From positions 1 to 64,000 of the forward strand of contig NZ_JALMUV010000011.1 in assembly GCF_023155275.1 (NCBI RefSeq): DNA of 64,000 bases. The letters run 5' to 3'. The DNA is from Streptomyces rhizoryzae (GTDB lineage Bacteria > Actinomycetota > Actinomycetes > Streptomycetales > Streptomycetaceae). The notes beneath the pieces are model-generated. The model was not told the DNA's origin. It made no database searches and saw only the letters and a list, made by a program, of their open reading frames with translations. A program made the position numbers and the translations under genes. How positions within the stretch are numbered: position 1 is the first letter of the stretch; each line of letters begins with the position of its first letter. Below are positions 27,334-35,450 of this stretch, piece after piece.

Positions 27334-27437
27334 GTTTCACGTGAAACGGCCCAACTCCCCGTCGTTTCCCGTGAAACGGCCGAACGCCCCGCTGTTTCAC
27401 GGGAAACGAGCCGCGCCTCCGATGTTTCACGTGAAAC
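27334..27437. repeat. Array of four parS palindromes spaced exactly 30 bp
   Basis: Fourteen-base sites start at 27334 (perfect), 27364 (GTTTCCCGTGAAAC), 27394 (GTTTCACGGGAAAC) and 27424 (perfect). The 30-base period keeps the sites on nearly the same DNA face. The array occupies the gap between the MFS gene and the caspase-like gene. It is not a CRISPR array: only the palindrome is conserved and the spacers are 16 bases. Confidence 0.85.
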
Positions 27438-27521
27438 GGCGCGCCCGTCCCCCGCCGCCCGGCCGGCGCCGTCCGCCCCGAGCCCACCGCCCCCACCGCG
27501 TACGAACACGAGGTATCCCCC

Positions 27522-29414
27522 ATGAAGCCTGCCGCCACCGACGCGCGGCCGCCCGAGCCCCGCCGACGGCTGGAAGGCCCCCTCTTCCGCCCGGTGAGCC
27601 TGGCGGAACTTCCGGACGCGGTCGCGGAGTTCCTCGCCGCACCGGACCGTACGCGGCCGCCGGTGCCCGTCGAGGGGCGCCCCGACCTGGCGGACAGTGC
27701 CCGCCTCGCCGACCGCCTCTACGCCGGCACCCGCATGCCCCCGCCCGTGGACACCGGCGTCCTCCTCGGCGAGAAGGAACTCCCGGACGGGACCGCGGCA
27801 TTGGCCCGGCCGCTCGCCAGGAGGTGGGTCCACGAGGACGAACTCACCGGTGACGCCGCCGGATTCGCGGCCCGCCACCCCGGGGCGCTGCTGCTCGTCG
27901 GCGTCTACGACCGGCTCACCCTCGACCCGGTCCGCGCGCTGCTGCTGGCCACCTACCGGGGCCGGGAGCGGGCGCTGAGCCTGCTCAGCGGCCGGGACGG
28001 CGCCTCCGTCGCCTGGAACACCGCCAAGCAGTACGCGGTGGCGGCCGACGGGATCGAGGCGGTCGGACTGTTCACCGACACCGACCGGCCCCCGCACCTG
28101 CCCGGTGTCCGGGTCTACGACGACCGGGACTTCGCCCGCGCCGACATCCAGGGCGAGATCCTGCGCACCCGCTGGCGCCGGGTGGTCTTCCAGGGCCACG
28201 GCAAGGACGACAGCGTCAACCTCGGCGAGTTCACCATCTGCGGCCGCAACCCGGTGATCCCGGCCCAGCGCGGTCTGCTCGGCCCGCGGTGCGCGTACGG
28301 GCTGCCGTGCTACAAGCCGGAGGACAAGCTCGTCCCGCTGCACCGGGTGGAAGCCGTGGAGGTGGTGCTGAGCGCCTGCAACAGCGGACCGCTCGCCGAC
28401 CTCGCGCTCTACGACCCCAAGTACCAGCTGCTGCTCAACGCCCTGGACGGCCCGGCCCGCAGCGTCGTCACGGCCGTCTCGGTGCACGACTCCGACCGCC
28501 CCGAGAACGTCGCCTGGATGCGCGCCGCGGTCACCGGCGCCGACTCGGTGGACACCCTCAACGCCAGCCTGGCCGGCTCCCACCCGTACCCGGCGTTCAT
28601 GCGGCACGGCCTGCCCGCCGACCCCGGCCGCCTCCCGGCCGCGCCCCGCCCCGCCGACCACCGCCCGGATCCGCTGGTGCTCACCACCGGCCGCCGGCTC
28701 ACCGCCCTGCTCGCCTCCGGACTGCTGGGGCCGCACAACCCGCTGCGGCCCCGGCTCACCAAACTCGCCCGCAAGGCGGACCTCTGGGCGGCCCGCCCCA
28801 CCCACCTCGCCGACCAGTCGCCCGAGGAGATCCACCGCTCGCTCGCGGCGGACCTTCAGTCCCTCGACCATGTGATCGCCGAGCAGATCTCCCAGAACCC
28901 CGAGCACGAGATCATGAACTACCCGGCGCACTTCGGGGACCGCAGCAGCCTCGACCCCGAGGTCCGCGAGACGCGCTGCCACTGCGGGCGCCCGGCTCAG
29001 GAGTTCACCCGGCGCGGTCTGCTGCCGTACGTACTGGACACCGTCTGCGCGGTCTGCATGCGCTGCGGCGATGTCACCTTCCGGGTGCCGGACGCCCCGG
29101 CGCTGCTGGCGTACGCCGCCGACGAGGTCGAGCAGGGCGGGGTGCTGGAGGTCCGCGCCGTCCTGCGCACCCCGCGGCCCGGGCCGGTCCGGCTGGGCCT
29201 GTTCGTCCCCGGCTACCTGCGCGAGGACACCGCGGTGGAGCCGGCCGTCACCAAGGTCCCGGTCCCCGAAGGGCAGTCGCGGGACGTCCGCTTCCGCCTC
29301 CGCTGCGCCCCCGGGACCGCCCCGCAGGCGTACTACTTCACCGTCTACGCCGTCCAGGACCTCGCCGTGTCGACCGCCCGCCGCCACTTCGGCGTGGTCC
29401 CGCGGCGCGCCTGA
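27522..29414 (+). CDS. Large protein with caspase/CHAT-like His-Cys signature and zinc-ribbon-like motif
   Basis: This 630-residue protein is not one I can assign to a named family. Residues 220-227 (VVFQGHGK) and 280-289 (EVVLSACNSG) each place a catalytic-type residue (His226, Cys286) after a hydrophobic strand, the arrangement of clan CD cysteine peptidases such as caspase, CHAT and separase domains. Residues 486-515 (CHCG ... CMRCG) resemble a zinc ribbon. The C-terminal 100 residues look like a beta-sandwich domain. No signal peptide is present. It sits between the exporter and the methyltransferase of the nucleoside cluster, on the same strand. A processing, scaffolding or immunity role is possible, but none is established. 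Confidence 0.6.
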   Translation: MKPAATDARPPEPRRRLEGPLFRPVSLAELPDAVAEFLAAPDRTRPPVPVEGRPDLADSARLADRLYAGTRMPPPVDTGVLLGEKELPDGTAALARPLARRWVHEDELTGDAAGFAARHPGALLLVGVYDRLTLDPVRALLLATYRGRERALSLLSGRDGASVAWNTAKQYAVAADGIEAVGLFTDTDRPPHLPGVRVYDDRDFARADIQGEILRTRWRRVVFQGHGKDDSVNLGEFTICGRNPVIPAQRGLLGPRCAYGLPCYKPEDKLVPLHRVEAVEVVLSACNSGPLADLALYDPKYQLLLNALDGPARSVVTAVSVHDSDRPENVAWMRAAVTGADSVDTLNASLAGSHPYPAFMRHGLPADPGRLPAAPRPADHRPDPLVLTTGRRLTALLASGLLGPHNPLRPRLTKLARKADLWAARPTHLADQSPEEIHRSLAADLQSLDHVIAEQISQNPEHEIMNYPAHFGDRSSLDPEVRETRCHCGRPAQEFTRRGLLPYVLDTVCAVCMRCGDVTFRVPDAPALLAYAADEVEQGGVLEVRAVLRTPRPGPVRLGLFVPGYLREDTAVEPAVTKVPVPEGQSRDVRFRLRCAPGTAPQAYYFTVYAVQDLAVSTARRHFGVVPRRA

Positions 29415-29574
29415 CCCGGCCCGTACCGGCCCCCCGCCCGCCGCCGATCCCCGTCCCCGACCCCGCACCCCGCCGCTTCCGCACCCCGTACCGCACGCCC
29501 GTACCGCACCACTGCACCACCGCACCACCTGCCGCACCGCACGCCGTATCCCGGACGCACGAAGGAGCGCTGCC

Positions 29575-30207
29575 ATGGAGACCACGACCCCCACGGACCC
29601 GGCGAAGCCGGCCATCGAACTGATCGAGAACGACGGCGAGGTGACCCTCAGCATCGGCGGCGAACAGGCCATGCAAGCCTGGGAGCGCGACCTGATGTGG
29701 GCCGGCGCCGACCTGCTGTGCACGCACGGCCACGACTTCTACGAGGTCGGCCTCGGCCTCGGGCTTTCGGCGCTGCGCATCGCGCAGAACCCCGCCACCC
29801 GCAGCCACACCGTGCTGGAGCTCTTCGACGAGGTCGAGGAGCTGTTCCGGGAGCGCCACCCCGAGCTGCCCGCCAACCTCACCATCGAGCGCGGGGACTT
29901 CTTCCGGCGGATCTTCGAGCTGCCCTCGGAGTCCCTCGACGGGATGTTCTTCGACCCGGCCCTGGACATGGAGGTCTGGAAGGACGCGGACCTGTGGGCC
30001 CGCACCATGCCCGAGGTGGTCCGGGTCCTGCGGCCGGGCGGGGTGTTCATCCCGTTCTTCAGCACCACCCCGGAACTGCGCTGGCAGTACCTGCCGCACT
30101 TCCGCACCATCCGCGTCCACCGGCACCGCTACACCGCGTACGACACCACCGAGTACACCTACGGCACCAGCGGCGACGCCTACATCCAGTGCTTCCAGAA
30201 GGACTGA
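29575..30207 (+). CDS. Guanidino-N-methyltransferase-like SAM enzyme (BlsL type)
   Basis: The 210-residue methyltransferase resembles the guanidinoacetate methyltransferase group: SIGGEQAMQAWERDLMW near the N-terminus, the SAM loop FYEVGLGLGLSALRI, an acidic strand HTVLELF and the substrate-region DGMFFDPA. Blasticidin S carries an N-methylated guanidine made by a methyltransferase of this kind, so this gene supports a beta-arginine-derived side chain. The ATG follows GAAGGAG at seven bases. Confidence 0.75.
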   Translation: METTTPTDPAKPAIELIENDGEVTLSIGGEQAMQAWERDLMWAGADLLCTHGHDFYEVGLGLGLSALRIAQNPATRSHTVLELFDEVEELFRERHPELPANLTIERGDFFRRIFELPSESLDGMFFDPALDMEVWKDADLWARTMPEVVRVLRPGGVFIPFFSTTPELRWQYLPHFRTIRVHRHRYTAYDTTEYTYGTSGDAYIQCFQKD

Positions 30208-30277
30208 ACGACGGAACGACCAAGGGCCACAGGCCCCGGAAGACCGCCCCGAGACCGCCCCGACCAGAGGTGTCCGC

Positions 30278-30832
30278 ATGACCCCGTCCACCCCCGCCAC
30301 CCCGACCACCGCGTCCGCCCCGGCCACCGCGCCGCTGGCCCGCGAACTCGGCGTCAGCACGCTCTTCCTCGCCGGGCCGTTCCTCCAGCTGCTCGACCCG
30401 GCGACCGGCCGGATGCCGGAGCCGAGCCGGTCCCCGTTCGCCCTGCTCATCGAGCACTTCGAGGGCCACGGCTTCGACGTGCACAACGCGCACCGCCGGG
30501 AGGCGTGGGGCGCGGAGCTGATGGCGCCCGACGAGTGCACCCGGATCGACCAGGAGGAGATCCGCAAGGCGGACGTCTTCGTGGCGCTGCCCGGCGCACC
30601 GGCCTCCCCCGGCACCCATATCGAGATCGGCTGGGCCAGCGCCTTCGGCAAGCCGGTCGTGCTGCTCCTGGAGCGCGGCCGGGACTACACCTTCCTGGTG
30701 CAGGGCCTGAACACGGTCGCCACCGTGGAGCACGTCCCCTACACCGACGTCGCGGGCGCGCTGCCCGCGCTGGACGCGGCCGTCCGCCGGGCGGTGACCC
30801 GCGTCCGGGGGACCGTGCCGCCGGCCGCCTGA
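30278..30832 (+). CDS. CMP-hydrolase / nucleoside 2-deoxyribosyltransferase-like enzyme (BlsM/MilB type)
   Basis: This 184-residue protein has the nucleoside 2-deoxyribosyltransferase fold: LFLAGPFL binds substrate near residue 30, VHNAHRREAWG follows, and the catalytic glutamate is Glu116 in PGTHIEIGWASAFGKPVVLLLE. BlsM and MilB of this family hydrolyse (hydroxymethyl-)CMP to release free base for the cytosylglucuronate synthase, which supplies the start of the pathway. Together with the first gene of the cluster it brackets the pathway. A terminator-like hairpin follows the stop. Confidence 0.75.
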   Translation: MTPSTPATPTTASAPATAPLARELGVSTLFLAGPFLQLLDPATGRMPEPSRSPFALLIEHFEGHGFDVHNAHRREAWGAELMAPDECTRIDQEEIRKADVFVALPGAPASPGTHIEIGWASAFGKPVVLLLERGRDYTFLVQGLNTVATVEHVPYTDVAGALPALDAAVRRAVTRVRGTVPPAA

Positions 30833-30837
30833 GGTGC

Positions 30838-30868
30838 GGTCCGGGCCGGTGGCGCACCGGCCCGGACC
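30838..30868. terminator. Hairpin between convergent genes
   Basis: GGTCCGGGCCGGTG (30838-30851) pairs perfectly with CACCGGCCCGGACC (30855-30868) around a three-base loop. It lies six bases after the stop of the last nucleoside-cluster gene and before the convergent peptidase gene, so it can serve both directions. Confidence 0.75.
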
Positions 30869-30884
30869 CCACCACCGCACCACC

Positions 30885-32423
30885 TCAGCCGGTGCAGTCC
30901 ACGTCGCCGCCCGGCCACCGGCCGTCCTTGAGGTAGCCGGTCACGGCCCGGTCGCCGCAGGCGTTCCCGTGCCCGAGGTACACGCCGTGGCCGCCGCTGC
31001 CGACGGTCACCAGGCGGGCCCGGGCGCCCAGCGCCGCCCGCATCTTCCGCGCCCCGGCGTAGGGGGTGGCGGGGTCCCGGAGGTTCTGGATCATCAGGAT
31101 GCCGGCCGGGCCCCGGTCGGTGATCCGGACCGGCGGGTCGGCGGGCCGGTCGTGCCAGAACGCGCACGGGGTGATGTTGGCCGGCATCCCGGCGGTGAGC
31201 GGGTGCGCCGCCCGGTCGGCGGCCACCGCCCGCCGGTAGCCGTCCACGTCCCGCGGCCAGCTGACGTCGTTGCAGAGGGTCGCGACCGTCACCGCGGCGT
31301 CCGGATCGGGCAGTGGGCCGGCCACGTCGGACGGCAGCTGCGGGGTCGCGGCCGGATCCTGGGCCGCCTTGATCAGGCCGGCCACCCGGGCGAAGCCGAC
31401 CTCGTCGCCGTAGAGCGCGGTCTGTAGCGCCTGCCGCAGCCGGTCCCCGGTCAGCGGCGTGCCGTCGACGTCCGACGCCCGCGGCGCCCGGTCCAGCTCC
31501 GCCGCGACCCGCAGCACCAGCGGCCGGACGTCCGCCGCCCGCGCCGCCAGCCGCAGCCCCGCCCGCTCCCGGGCCGGATCGGCCGCCCAGGCCGCGAAGT
31601 CGGGGAACCGGTCGTCGGCCCCCTGCGCCATGTTGGCCAGCCAGCCCCGCTCCACCCGGGCCGGATCCGGGTCGCCGGAGCTGTCCAGGACGAAGCGGTC
31701 GGTGCGCTGCGGGTAGGTCTGGGCGTAGACCGCCGCGACGTACGTCCCGTACGACACGCCCCAGGCGGACAGCTTCCGTTCGCCCAGCGCCCGGCGGAGC
31801 AGGTCCATGTCCCGCACCTCGTTGGCGGTGCTCATACTGCGCACCAGGGGGCCGCCGTTGCGGGCGCACGCGTCGGCGATCCGCCGCGACCGGGTCACGT
31901 TCTCCCCGATGCCGCCGTCCGCCGACGGCCAGGACCGCAGGGTCACCAGGTGCCGGTCCGCGGCGTCCAGACCGCAGCCGGCCCGGGTGCTGCCGCCCAC
32001 GCCCCGCGGGTCGAAGGCGACCAGGTCGTAGCGGCCGCCCAGCTGCTTGCGCAGGGCGTCGGCCTGCTGCGTCAGCCGGCCCACGCCCGAGCCGCCGGGC
32101 CCGCCGGGGATGACCATCAGCGTCCCCCGCCGCTCGGCGGGGCGGTCGCTGCGCACCCGGCTCACCGCCAGGGTGGTCCGCGGGCCGTCCGGGTCCCGGT
32201 GGTCCAGCGGCACCGGGAGGTCCGCGCACTCCTGCCCGGCCGGGCCGCCGGGCCGCTCGCAGGACCGCCAGGCCAGCCCCGGCACCCCCGCCGCCCGGCC
32301 GCCCCGGTCCCCGTCCGCCGCCCGCGCGCCGGCCGCCCCTGCGCCCACCGTCGCCGCGGCGAGCATCCCCGACAGCCCCAGCAGCACCACTCTGCGGGCC
32401 CGCGGCCCCCTGTAACTCGTCAT
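30885..32423 (-). CDS. Secreted alpha/beta-hydrolase, tripeptidyl aminopeptidase type
   Basis: The 512-residue protein begins with a twin-Arg-like basic start and a hydrophobic signal sequence (RRVVLLGLSGMLAAATVGAGA). The alpha/beta-hydrolase core has the oxyanion segment IPGGPGGSG, the nucleophile Ser in GVSYGTYVA and a C-terminal catalytic His region (GSGGHGVYLGHG). This pattern matches the Streptomyces tripeptidyl aminopeptidase/SlpD-like exported peptidases with a TAP_C domain. The ATG at 32423 places the signal peptide at the N-terminus. Confidence 0.8.
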   Translation of the reverse strand: MTSYRGPRARRVVLLGLSGMLAAATVGAGAAGARAADGDRGGRAAGVPGLAWRSCERPGGPAGQECADLPVPLDHRDPDGPRTTLAVSRVRSDRPAERRGTLMVIPGGPGGSGVGRLTQQADALRKQLGGRYDLVAFDPRGVGGSTRAGCGLDAADRHLVTLRSWPSADGGIGENVTRSRRIADACARNGGPLVRSMSTANEVRDMDLLRRALGERKLSAWGVSYGTYVAAVYAQTYPQRTDRFVLDSSGDPDPARVERGWLANMAQGADDRFPDFAAWAADPARERAGLRLAARAADVRPLVLRVAAELDRAPRASDVDGTPLTGDRLRQALQTALYGDEVGFARVAGLIKAAQDPAATPQLPSDVAGPLPDPDAAVTVATLCNDVSWPRDVDGYRRAVAADRAAHPLTAGMPANITPCAFWHDRPADPPVRITDRGPAGILMIQNLRDPATPYAGARKMRAALGARARLVTVGSGGHGVYLGHGNACGDRAVTGYLKDGRWPGGDVDCTG

Positions 32424-32645
32424 GACCCCAGCCTCGTTGGCCCGCGCCGCCGCGCCCATCCGGCCGGCCGCCGCCCGCCGGTGGGGTTTTCCCCCGGGTC
32501 CGGGCCGGGCCGCCGGCGGCGGGTTGCGCCAGGCGGTGGAATATCCCCGGCTGGCGTTTGGCGTTCCTGCGGGTTATCGGCGGTGCGGGTGGCGGGCCGC
32601 AGGACGATACGACGGGTGTCAGCAGCCGAACAGGCAAGGAGCGTC

Positions 32646-33053
32646 GTGAAGAGACTAGTGCGGGCGGGAACGGTCGCCGGGGCATGCGGTCTGGTGCTGT
32701 GCGGCACCGCGACCGCGCAGGCGCAGACCGTTCCGGAAGGGTCGCTGCTTTCCGCGGTGGCCGGTGCCGATCTCGGTACCGTCACCGGCATGATTTCCGG
32801 CGTGATGTGCAACAACCGGCTGGCCGATTTCAATTACCGCTCGCCGGCGAACCATTCCCCGCACCCGTGCGTCAACGGCCCGGTGCACAGCGGGAACAGC
32901 AAGAACAGCAACAACTTCCTCAACCACGGGAACCCGGTGGACAGCGGGAACATCGAGTCCGCCAACGGCTCCAACAACAGCCTCAACGACATCACCGGAC
33001 CCGAGCGGAACAGCAGCAACAACATCTCGCGGGTCTTCAAGCTCATCCGCTGA
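32646..33053 (+). CDS. Small secreted Asn/Ser-rich protein
   Basis: GTG at 32646 with AAGGAG four bases upstream opens a 135-residue protein with a signal peptide (LVRAGTVAGACGLVLCGTATAQA). A short mature domain with two Cys (VMCNN and HPCVN) is followed by an Asn/Ser-rich tail containing NGPVHSGNSKNSNN. The convergent gene downstream encodes a paralogue with the same motif. Function is unknown; secretion and low complexity suggest a cell-surface or extracellular role. Confidence 0.75.
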   Translation: MKRLVRAGTVAGACGLVLCGTATAQAQTVPEGSLLSAVAGADLGTVTGMISGVMCNNRLADFNYRSPANHSPHPCVNGPVHSGNSKNSNNFLNHGNPVDSGNIESANGSNNSLNDITGPERNSSNNISRVFKLIR

Positions 33054-33074
33054 CCCGGCCCGTCCGGAACACGC

Positions 33075-33104
33075 CCGAAGGCCCCGGGGATCCGGGGCCT
33101 TCGG
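33075..33104. terminator. Bidirectional terminator hairpin
   Basis: CCGAAGGCCCCGG (33075-33087) and CCGGGGCCTTCGG (33092-33104) form a perfect 13-bp stem with a GGAT loop between the two convergent small secreted-protein genes. Confidence 0.85.
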
Positions 33105-33140
33105 CGGTGCGGCGCCGGCCGGGCGGGCCGGCCGGGCCGG

Positions 33141-33509
33141 TCACAGGTGCAGGCTGCCGCCTCCCTGGCCGATGTGCTGGAGGTGGTTGGCGCTGCCCGA
33201 GGCGGCACCGGTGCTGGTGGTGCCGCTGTTGAGGGACCCGTTGCTGGCCACCGGGCTGCCGCTGTTGCTGGGGTTTCCGGTCAGCCGGACGTTCTGCGAG
33301 TCCTTGCTGTTGCCGCTGTTGACCGGCCCGTTGATGCAGTATCGGGCCCGGCCCTCGCACCGGAAGCCGGCGACGAACCGGACGATGGTGTCCCCGTTCG
33401 CGTCGAACGGCCCGTCGCCCCAGGCCAGGGCCGGCGACGTCCCGGCACCGGCCAGCAGCAGGCCGCACAGGCCCGCGGACGCCAGCTTCGTACGCATCGC
33501 ATTCTTCAC
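33141..33509 (-). CDS. Small secreted Ser/Asn-rich protein, paralogue of the convergent gene
   Basis: The 122-residue protein has a signal peptide (RTKLASAGLCGLLLAGAGTSPALA), two Cys in the mature N-terminus (FRCEGRARYCIN) and NGPVNSGNSKDSQN, nearly the same motif as the convergent neighbour. The tail is rich in Gly, Ser and Asn. GTG at 33509 or an ATG four codons later could start it. The shared motif and mirror-image arrangement indicate an inverted duplication followed by divergence. Confidence 0.75.
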   Translation of the reverse strand: MKNAMRTKLASAGLCGLLLAGAGTSPALAWGDGPFDANGDTIVRFVAGFRCEGRARYCINGPVNSGNSKDSQNVRLTGNPSNSGSPVASNGSLNSGTTSTGAASGSANHLQHIGQGGGSLHL

Positions 33510-33664
33510 TGTGTGGTCCTGCCCCTCACGGTCGGTGAACCCAGGAGCATGTGCTACCGCCGCGCCCCCGTGCGGCCAAGCGTGCGCAGCGGCCGGTTCC
33601 GCGCGTTCACCCTGACCGCCCACCGGATTTCACCGTGACGGCCCTGGCAGCGCGGTCGGCGCGG

Positions 33665-34234
33665 TCAGCGCGGGACGCGCAGGGTCTGGCCCGGGTAGAT
33701 GCGGTCCGGGCCGTGGGGGAGGCGGTCGCGGTTGAGGGAGTACAGGGCCCGCGCGCCGCCCGGGGTGCCGGTGCGCTGCGCGATGGCGGAGAGGGCGTCG
33801 CCGGGGCGGACGGTGTACGTGCGCGGGGACGGGCCGGGGCGCGGGACGGCGCGGTCCGACGAGGGGGCGCCGAAGCGGCCGCAGGTGGGCCAGGGGGCCA
33901 GGCCGCGCTCCTGGGCGATGCGCTCGCCGACGGCGATCTGCTCGGTGCGGGTGGCCAGATCGGCGCGCGGGGCGTAGCGGGCACCGCCGTAGGCGCGCCA
34001 GGTGGCCGGGGAGATCTGGAGGCCGCCGTGGTAGCCGTTGCCGGTGTTGGAGTGCCAGTCGCCGTTGCTCTCGCAGGCGGCGATCTGGTCCCAGTCGGTG
34101 CCGGACGGCGGCGGGGCGGCGGCCGCGCGGCCGGCGGCGGCCACGGCGGCGGCGAGCAGGACCGGGAGGAGCGCCAGGACGAGCAGGGCCGGCGGGAGCG
34201 GTCCGGCGGGGCGTACGGCGGGCTGCGACGGCAT
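33665..34234 (-). CDS. Resuscitation-promoting-factor-like protein with LysM
   Basis: The 189-residue secreted protein has a hydrophobic signal segment (LLVLALLPVLLAAAVAAA), an Rpf/transglycosylase domain (DWDQIAACESNGDWHSNTGNG and GGLQISPATWRAYGG, with the catalytic Glu in CESNGDW) and a C-terminal LysM repeat (YTVRPGDALSAIAQRTG). Such enzymes cut peptidoglycan and promote growth or germination in actinobacteria. The ATG at 34234 puts the signal peptide at the N-terminus. Confidence 0.85.
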   Translation of the reverse strand: MPSQPAVRPAGPLPPALLVLALLPVLLAAAVAAAGRAAAAPPPSGTDWDQIAACESNGDWHSNTGNGYHGGLQISPATWRAYGGARYAPRADLATRTEQIAVGERIAQERGLAPWPTCGRFGAPSSDRAVPRPGPSPRTYTVRPGDALSAIAQRTGTPGGARALYSLNRDRLPHGPDRIYPGQTLRVPR

Positions 34235-34491
34235 GGCGGTCTTCCTCCTGCGTGCGGGCGGCGGCGTCGCGGGCGCACCGCGCGCCACGACGTCCACGGC
34301 AGGCACCAGGTAACCCGGCGGACCGGGGGCGCGGCAGGTCCGGGTGGGCCGGGGGGACGGATTTTCACCCGGGCGGACCCATGGCGGCGGCCCGGAAGAC
34401 GGGCGCGGGCCCCTTCCGGGCGGGCGGCGGCGGGTTTCCCTTTTCCGCCGGGGAGGCGGCGGAAAAGGAAAGGGCCGGCGCCGCGGGCGGT

Positions 34492-35193
34492 TCAGCGGAG
34501 GGGGTAGGCGAAGGACGGGGTGACGCTGGGGGGTTCGGGGGTGGCGACCGCGAACTCGTAGGCGGGGGAGAGGGCGACGTTGCGCACCCGGACGGGTATT
34601 CCGGTGCCGCACGGGCCGGGGACGGTGACCGTACCGGTCTCGCCGGGGAAGCCGGCCTCGATGCGTTCGGGGGCGAGGGAGAGGCCGCGGCCGACGGCCT
34701 GGAGGGCGGCGTCCTTGCGGACCCAGTAGCGGGTGATCAGGCGTTCCCGCTCGGCGGCCGGGCGGGCGGCGGCGGTACGGGCCTCCTGGGCGGTCAGGAT
34801 GCCGTACGGGGTGCTCAGCGGGGAGGACTCCTGGCGGACGTGGCGGACGGACTCGACGGAGAAGCCCATCTGCCGGGCGCCGTCGCCGCAGGCCACGACG
34901 AGCAGGCCGTGGGTGCCGTACAGCTGCCAGTGGCCGGCCGCGGTCATCGCGGCCCGCACCCGGTCGGGGAGCCGGGCCAGCAGCCAGCCGCGGGAGGCGG
35001 CGTCGAGGGTGGCTCTGGTGTGGCCGTTGAGGCCCGGACAGCGGTCGGCGGTCAGGGCGCTCGCGGAGCCGGGCGGAGGGGCGGATCCTTCGGGGGCGGG
35101 TCCTACGGGGACCACGAAGACGGGTACCTGGTCGGGGAGTTCCCGGGCGGGGAGTTCCAGGTCGAGATCGAGAAGAGCGGCGTTCGTTTCCAC
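34492..35193 (-). CDS. 4'-phosphopantetheinyl-transferase-like protein
   Basis: The protein of about 233 residues has the second half of a Sfp-type phosphopantetheinyl transferase: a substrate-contact segment (RQMGFSVESVRH) in which VD is degenerate, and RYWVRKDAALQAVGRGLS, matching WxxKEAxxKxxGxGL with Asp for Glu. The first half is weakly conserved. It may activate the acyl carrier protein of the downstream lipolanthine-type cluster, though a second transferase lies at 53.5 kb. GTG at 35193 is preferred because GGAGGA lies ten bases upstream; GTG at 35211 is possible. Confidence 0.65.
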   Translation of the reverse strand: METNAALLDLDLELPARELPDQVPVFVVPVGPAPEGSAPPPGSASALTADRCPGLNGHTRATLDAASRGWLLARLPDRVRAAMTAAGHWQLYGTHGLLVVACGDGARQMGFSVESVRHVRQESSPLSTPYGILTAQEARTAAARPAAERERLITRYWVRKDAALQAVGRGLSLAPERIEAGFPGETGTVTVPGPCGTGIPVRVRNVALSPAYEFAVATPEPPSVTPSFAYPLR

Positions 35194-35450
35194 GTACTTT
35201 CCGTCCTCCACAGGTGAGCGGTGGCGCGGCCGTACCGGTGCGTGACGGCCGGCAATCGGTGGCGACTTCGGCCTCCCCCTTTTTCGCCTACATCGATCGA
35301 TACAGTCAGGCCAAGGTTTGCATGTCCTCCGGAGCCTTGGAGTCCTCCCTCCTGCCGATGTCCGGCTACATACTTCGATGTACGGATCACCCCATCAATT
35401 CGGCAGTCAGGGCAAGGTAAGGACGCCCCGCGCGGACGTAGTGTCCTGGT

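Noticed and set aside
27334-27437. Regular 30-bp repeat considered as a CRISPR array
   Set aside because: Only the 14-bp palindrome is conserved, the intervening 16 bases are too short for spacers, and no cas genes are present.
27230-27853. Open frame starting at the MFS stop with repeated FHVKR/FPVKR peptides
   Set aside because: The repeats are just the translation of the four parS palindromes. The frame runs on into the caspase-like gene in another frame and shows no family motif.
26196-29723. Leftward open frame of about 1175 codons
   Set aside because: This is a shadow of the high-GC forward genes (MFS and caspase-like). It has low-complexity composition and no domain.
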